Positions 60,836 through 64,000 of a stretch of DNA of 64,000 nt are shown piece after piece. The DNA lies in contig NZ_AYMV01000016.1 in the NCBI RefSeq assembly GCF_000633415.1, positions 1 through 64,000 on the forward strand. The letters are read 5' to 3'. The notes below the pieces were generated by a model that made no database searches, had not been told where the DNA came from, and was given only the letters and a program-made list of their open reading frames with translations. The position numbers and the translations under genes are program-made. This DNA comes from Leucobacter sp. PH1c. Its GTDB lineage: Bacteria; Actinomycetota; Actinomycetes; Actinomycetales; Microbacteriaceae. The first letter of the stretch is position 1. Each line of letters starts with the position of its first letter.

Positions 60836-62253
60836 GAGTCGAACCCGAGGCCGAGCGCGTCGAGGGTCTTGAGCAGCACGTTGCGCTTGCCCTCGTTGTG
60901 GTCCGCCCGGTCGAGCGCCCAGCGGGTGAGGTTGATGCCGATCGAGGCGGCGGGCTCGGGCGGGAACGGGAGCGGCACGTCGCGCACCATCTTGAGCTCG
61001 GTGCGCTCGGTCGTGCGGCCTTCGAGGCGGTCGACGATCACGTCGGCAGCGAAGTGGGTGGCGCCGACGCCGAGACCCGTGAAGCCGGCGACGTACTGCA
61101 CGCGGCCGCCGAGCGCCTGGCCGAAGAACGCGCAGAAGCGCGTGCTCGTGTCGATGACGCCGGCCCAGCGGTGCGTGAACTTCACGCCCGCGAGCTGCGG
61201 GAAGGTAGTGAAGAAGTGGCTCGCGAGCTTCCGGTGGCTCTCCATCCGGTCCTCGTGCTCCGGCTTGATCTTGCCGCCGGCGAAGTAGACGGCGTCGTAC
61301 CCGCCCCAGAGGATCCGGTTGTCCTTCGTGAGCCGCGAGTAGTGGAACTGGTTCGCCATGTCGGCGAGGCCCTCGCGCCCGTCCCACCCGATCGAGGCGA
61401 GCTGCTCGTCGCTCAGCGGCTCGGTCATGAGCACGTAGTCGTAGACGGGCACCGTGTGGAAGCGGTAGCGTTTGAGCAGCGAGGGGAACACGTTCGTGCA
61501 GAGCGCCACGCGCTCCGCCGTGACCGTGCCGCGCTCGGTGGTGAGCTGGATCGGGGTGTCGGCGCCGCCGTCGAGGCGCTTCACGGGGGTCTGCTCGTGG
61601 ATCTCCACGCCGATCGACGCAGCGTGGCGCGCGAGCTCGGCCGCGAGCTTCGCGGGGTGGAGGTTCGCGTTCTCCCGGGGCGCGAACTCGCCACCGAGGA
61701 AGGTGGGCGAGGCGATGCGGGCCTGCACCTCCTCGGCGTTCAGTGTGACGACCTCGGGGTCGTGGCTCTCACCGAGCCACTCGACCTGGTGCGGCGCGTT
61801 CGCGACCGAGAGCTGGCCCGTGCGCTCGAAGTCGACGTCGAGCTGGTGCTCCGCGATGAAGCGCTCCATCGCGTCGAGGTTCTCGTAGCCGAGGCGGCTC
61901 AGCGTGCCGGTCTCCTCCGGCCACCGGGCCTCGGCGTTCGGCTCGCCGTGCGTGATGCTCGCCTCGCAGAAACCGCCGTTTCGGCCCGATGCCGCCCAGC
62001 CGACGCGCATGGCCTCGAGCAGGATCACGCGCCGCTCGGGGTGCTCGGTCTTCAGCTTGATCGCGGTCCAGAGACCCGCGTAGCCGCCACCGACCACCGC
62101 GTCGTCGACGCGGGTGTCGCCCGGGAGCGCGGGGTAGCGGGCGGCGCGATCCGCGACGTCGTCGATCCAGAAGCAGGAGAGCTTCGTCTCGGCGAGCGCG
62201 TCGTCAACGATCTTCGCCGCCGGCCGGTTCGTTTCAAAAATGGTCTGGTGCAT
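60832..62253 (-). CDS. FAD-dependent amine oxidase (PuuB/DAO family)
   Basis: A 473-residue flavoenzyme of the glycine/D-amino acid oxidase family. The FAD-binding motif is DDAVVGGGYAGLWTAIKLKTEHPERRVILLEA, followed by GWAASGRNGGFCEA, the PuuB-type second flavin motif. The C-terminal flavin site reads HRWAGVIDTSTRFCAFFGQALGG and GFTGLGVGATHFAADVIVD. Gamma-glutamylputrescine oxidase is the closest known function, but the substrate is not shown. The start at 62253 follows GAGGACCCC; an upstream ATG in frame lies inside a palindromic operator. It is followed by a coupled cupin gene. Confidence 0.9.
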   Translation of the reverse strand: MHQTIFETNRPAAKIVDDALAETKLSCFWIDDVADRAARYPALPGDTRVDDAVVGGGYAGLWTAIKLKTEHPERRVILLEAMRVGWAASGRNGGFCEASITHGEPNAEARWPEETGTLSRLGYENLDAMERFIAEHQLDVDFERTGQLSVANAPHQVEWLGESHDPEVVTLNAEEVQARIASPTFLGGEFAPRENANLHPAKLAAELARHAASIGVEIHEQTPVKRLDGGADTPIQLTTERGTVTAERVALCTNVFPSLLKRYRFHTVPVYDYVLMTEPLSDEQLASIGWDGREGLADMANQFHYSRLTKDNRILWGGYDAVYFAGGKIKPEHEDRMESHRKLASHFFTTFPQLAGVKFTHRWAGVIDTSTRFCAFFGQALGGRVQYVAGFTGLGVGATHFAADVIVDRLEGRTTERTELKMVRDVPLPFPPEPAASIGINLTRWALDRADHNEGKRNVLLKTLDALGLGFDS

Positions 62254-62300
62254 GGGGTCCTCGTCTTCGATGTCCGAGTTGATCCTTGCACAGATCCCCG

Positions 62301-62325
62301 CGAATGTAAATGCCATTGACATTCG
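62301..62325. promoter_or_regulatory. 25-bp palindromic operator before the amine oxidase
   Basis: A 12-bp inverted repeat around a central C with a single mismatch: CGAATGTAAATG (62301-62312) against CATTGACATTCG (62314-62325). It is markedly A/T-rich for this genome and sits 48-72 bp upstream of the amine oxidase start, where it would overlap the promoter. Probably the binding site of a dimeric regulator that is not in the window. Confidence 0.65.
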
Positions 62326-62361
62326 CGTTTACGACGTGTTCCCGCCTGCGGCGCGGCGCCG

Positions 62362-62592
62362 TTACTCGGCCGGCGGCTTCATGATGGCGCCCGTCGCGAG
62401 CCCCATCGCGAGACCGGCGGGCAGCCACAGCCAGAACTGGGTCAGCGCACCGAGGACGACGCCCATGATGGCGCCCATCACGATGCCGACGATGATCTGC
62501 TTCCGCCGCGCCTCGGGCGACGGCGCGGGGGTCTTGCCCTTCCCCGCACCGCGGTCGTTGCGCCCCGGGCCGGGCTTCGCTCGCTTGCTCAT
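62362..62592 (-). CDS. Small two-helix membrane protein
   Basis: A 76-residue protein with a basic, disordered N-terminus (MSKRAKPGPGRNDRGAGKGK) and two membrane helices (QIIVGIVMGAIMGVVLGALTQF, WLWLPAGLAMGLATGAIM). Gly/Met-rich helices recall small glycine-zipper proteins. Its ATG overlaps the stop of the CYTH gene (ATGA), so it is co-translated with it. No family recognised. Confidence 0.75.
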   Translation of the reverse strand: MSKRAKPGPGRNDRGAGKGKTPAPSPEARRKQIIVGIVMGAIMGVVLGALTQFWLWLPAGLAMGLATGAIMKPPAE

Positions 62593-63299
62593 GCGTCCAG
62601 GGTACGCGCCGCAGCCTGATCGGCGGCATCGAGCTGCTCGATCGCGCGCAGCACCTCGGGAGCTGCGCCCCGCTCCCGCGCGAGGCCGAGGAGCTTGCCC
62701 GTCGCGCGGGCGATCTTCGCGGGGCTCGCGGACGGCTCGGCGCCGGCCGCGCGCAGCACGGGATCGAGCGCGTCGAGCTGCGCCTCCGTTCCCGCGGGCA
62801 GCAGTTCGGCCTCCCACTCACGCCAGGCCCGACGCACCCCGTCCGACAGGTCCGTCGCGCGCACGCGGTCGTCGGCGAGCTCGACGAGCGCGGCGCCCGC
62901 GCCATCGCGCAGCACCACGACGGTGCGCTCGGTGAGCAGTTCCGCCCGGGGCTGCACGGCACCGGCCGCGATCCCGACGCGGGCCACAAGCTCCGCGAGC
63001 AGACCGGCCGGCATCTGGGATTCGAGCGGCCAGTGCTGCTCGCGCACCCCGTCGGGCTCGCGCCGCTTCACGTGCCATCCCGCGTCGGCGCCGCCCTCGC
63101 GCACGCGCACCGCGATCCCGGCGCGCGCGAGTGCCTCGTCCGGGGTGTCGAAGTAGCGCGCGGCGAGCGCGAAGGTCTCGGGCGGATCGGCGGCGAAGCC
63201 CGCCGCGGCGAACGCCGCCGCGCCCGGCAGCGGCGCGTCGACCGCGATCTCGTACTTGCGCTCGATCTCGAGCGATTCGGTTCCCGGCTGTGTCGTCAC
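62589..63299 (-). CDS. CYTH domain protein (triphosphate tunnel family)
   Basis: A 236-residue protein with the CYTH signature LEIERKYE near the N-terminus, then GIAVRVREGGADAGWHVKRREPDG and a helical C-terminal region. CYTH enzymes bind triphosphates in a barrel lined by Glu, Lys and Arg and can be inorganic triphosphatases or adenylate cyclases; some only bind polyphosphate. It starts at GTG 63299 with TAGACT (63306-63311) 6 nt upstream, a leaderless pattern that overlaps the end of the upstream exporter gene. Confidence 0.88.
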   Translation of the reverse strand: MTTQPGTESLEIERKYEIAVDAPLPGAAAFAAAGFAADPPETFALAARYFDTPDEALARAGIAVRVREGGADAGWHVKRREPDGVREQHWPLESQMPAGLLAELVARVGIAAGAVQPRAELLTERTVVVLRDGAGAALVELADDRVRATDLSDGVRRAWREWEAELLPAGTEAQLDALDPVLRAAGAEPSASPAKIARATGKLLGLARERGAAPEVLRAIEQLDAADQAAARTLDA

Positions 63300-63303
63300 G
63301 CGG

Positions 63304-64000
63304 TCAGTCTACGCGGCGCTCCCCCGCGCTCTCCGCCGCCGGCCCGTGCCCGCCCGAGAGCCAGACGATCCCCGCGCCCGCGGCGACGACGAGCAGGATC
63401 CCACCGAGCGCGACGGGGGTGAGCAGCTGGTCGAGGAGGAGCGCGCCGAGGATGGTGCCGACAACCGGGTCGAAGGCGAAGAAGACGCCGAGCACGCGGG
63501 CCGAGGTGAGACGCCCGGCGATCGTGTCGACAGTGAAGGCGAGCGCGGTGCCGAGCACGGCAGAGGCGAACAGCGGGAGCAGGTGCTCCACGCGTACGAG
63601 CGGCATCGCGGGCGCCGAGAACGGCAGCGTGAGCACCGCGGCGACGGTCACCGAGAGCGCGACGCTCGGGAGGCCGCCGTCCGACTGCCCCACGCGCGCC
63701 GCGAGAAGAGTGTAGAGCCCGAAGGCCGCCCCGGCGAGCGCGGCGAAGAATAGGCCGAGCGGGTCGAGCTCGCCGCCGAAGCCCGCGATGAGCCCCACGC
63801 CGATGAGCGCGACGACGGCGAGCATGCCCTCCCGGAGCCGCCGGGACGCGGCGAGCGCGACGAGGCACGGTCCGAGGAAGTCGATCGTCGTGGCGATGCC
63901 GAGCGGCAGGCGATCGAAGGCGAGGTACAGGAAGGCGTTCATCGCGGCCATGGCGACGCCGTAGAGCACGATGCCGCTCCACTCGCGGCGCGTGCGGCCG
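63304..64000 (-). CDS. EamA/RhtA-type exporter, 5' end beyond the window
   Basis: A membrane protein of the drug/metabolite transporter superfamily (EamA). The visible 230 or so residues include MAAMNAFLYLAFDRLPLGIATTIDFLGPCLVALAASRRL, the RhtA-type first repeat end, and the second repeat with VLGTALAFTVDTIAGRLTSARVLGVFFAFDPVVGTILGALLLDQLLTP. It likely exports amino acids or related metabolites. The frame runs open to the last base of the window, so the start codon and first helices are missing. A GTG at 63969 lies in frame but would omit conserved helices. Confidence 0.88.
   Translation of the reverse strand, partial: GRTRREWSGIVLYGVAMAAMNAFLYLAFDRLPLGIATTIDFLGPCLVALAASRRLREGMLAVVALIGVGLIAGFGGELDPLGLFFAALAGAAFGLYTLLAARVGQSDGGLPSVALSVTVAAVLTLPFSAPAMPLVRVEHLLPLFASAVLGTALAFTVDTIAGRLTSARVLGVFFAFDPVVGTILGALLLDQLLTPVALGGILLVVAAGAGIVWLSGGHGPAAESAGERRVD

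Overview
The window is a dense stretch of high-GC actinobacterial chromosome. Several things point to Actinomycetota: a mycothiol synthase (MshD), the GlnR-like regulator/mshD/ppk/nudix/pst gene order, a DUF3073 protein, very high GC3, and many genes whose start codon lies only 6-8 nt behind a TAnnnT -10 box (probable leaderless transcripts). The gene set suggests Microbacteriaceae (Leucobacter-like), but this is inference. I see no rRNA genes, CRISPR array, insertion sequence or prophage. Two tRNA genes are present.

Layout. 0-4.6 kb: small hypothetical proteins, an ASCH protein, an SRPBCC protein, and an ABC-F ATPase behind a leader carrying a three-codon upstream ORF. 4.6-9.2 kb: a VIT1/CCC1 transporter, an alkyltransferase-like protein coupled to a LysR-effector-like protein, a hairpin-rich gap, a zinc metallopeptidase and a prolyl aminopeptidase. 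9.2-20.3 kb: acyl-CoA oxidase, DEAD-box helicase, an RND transporter with a very long Ala/Glu-rich tail, a DUF445 protein and DUF3073. 20.6-23.0 kb: gpmA, ygfZ and two small membrane proteins. 23.1-32.3 kb: a phosphate/polyphosphate block (GlnR-like regulator, mshD, ppk, nudix-SixA fusion, pstSCAB) with a PHO box before pstS and a strong hairpin between pstS and pstC. 32.3-36.0 kb: an APC-type transporter, two unknown genes and tRNA-Lys.

36.0-48.7 kb is the most interesting part: a two-armed RiPP-type cluster. The leftward arm encodes a 32-residue candidate precursor peptide, a leader-binding E1-like protein, a fusion of an S15-type hydrolase with a YcaO cyclodehydratase, a SagB-type dehydrogenase and a heterodimeric ABC exporter. 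The rightward arm encodes an S9 prolyl oligopeptidase and a siderophore-type importer (FecCD permease, ATPase, lipoprotein). Between the arms is a near-perfect Zur-like box. My reading is that zinc starvation turns on a small azole/azoline-modified His-rich peptide that is exported and taken back up, a candidate ribosomally made zincophore. The metal and the product are inference.

48.7-64 kb: a MocR regulator with a LysE exporter, tRNA-Ala, a membrane protein carrying a (Gln-Ala)7 repeat, a GNAT acetyltransferase, divergent galU and 5-formyl-THF cyclo-ligase, FmdB, a large helicase-like protein with degenerate ATPase motifs, an NCS2 nucleobase permease, a PuuB-like amine oxidase with a cupin partner behind a 25-bp palindrome, a CYTH protein, and an EamA exporter cut by the window end.
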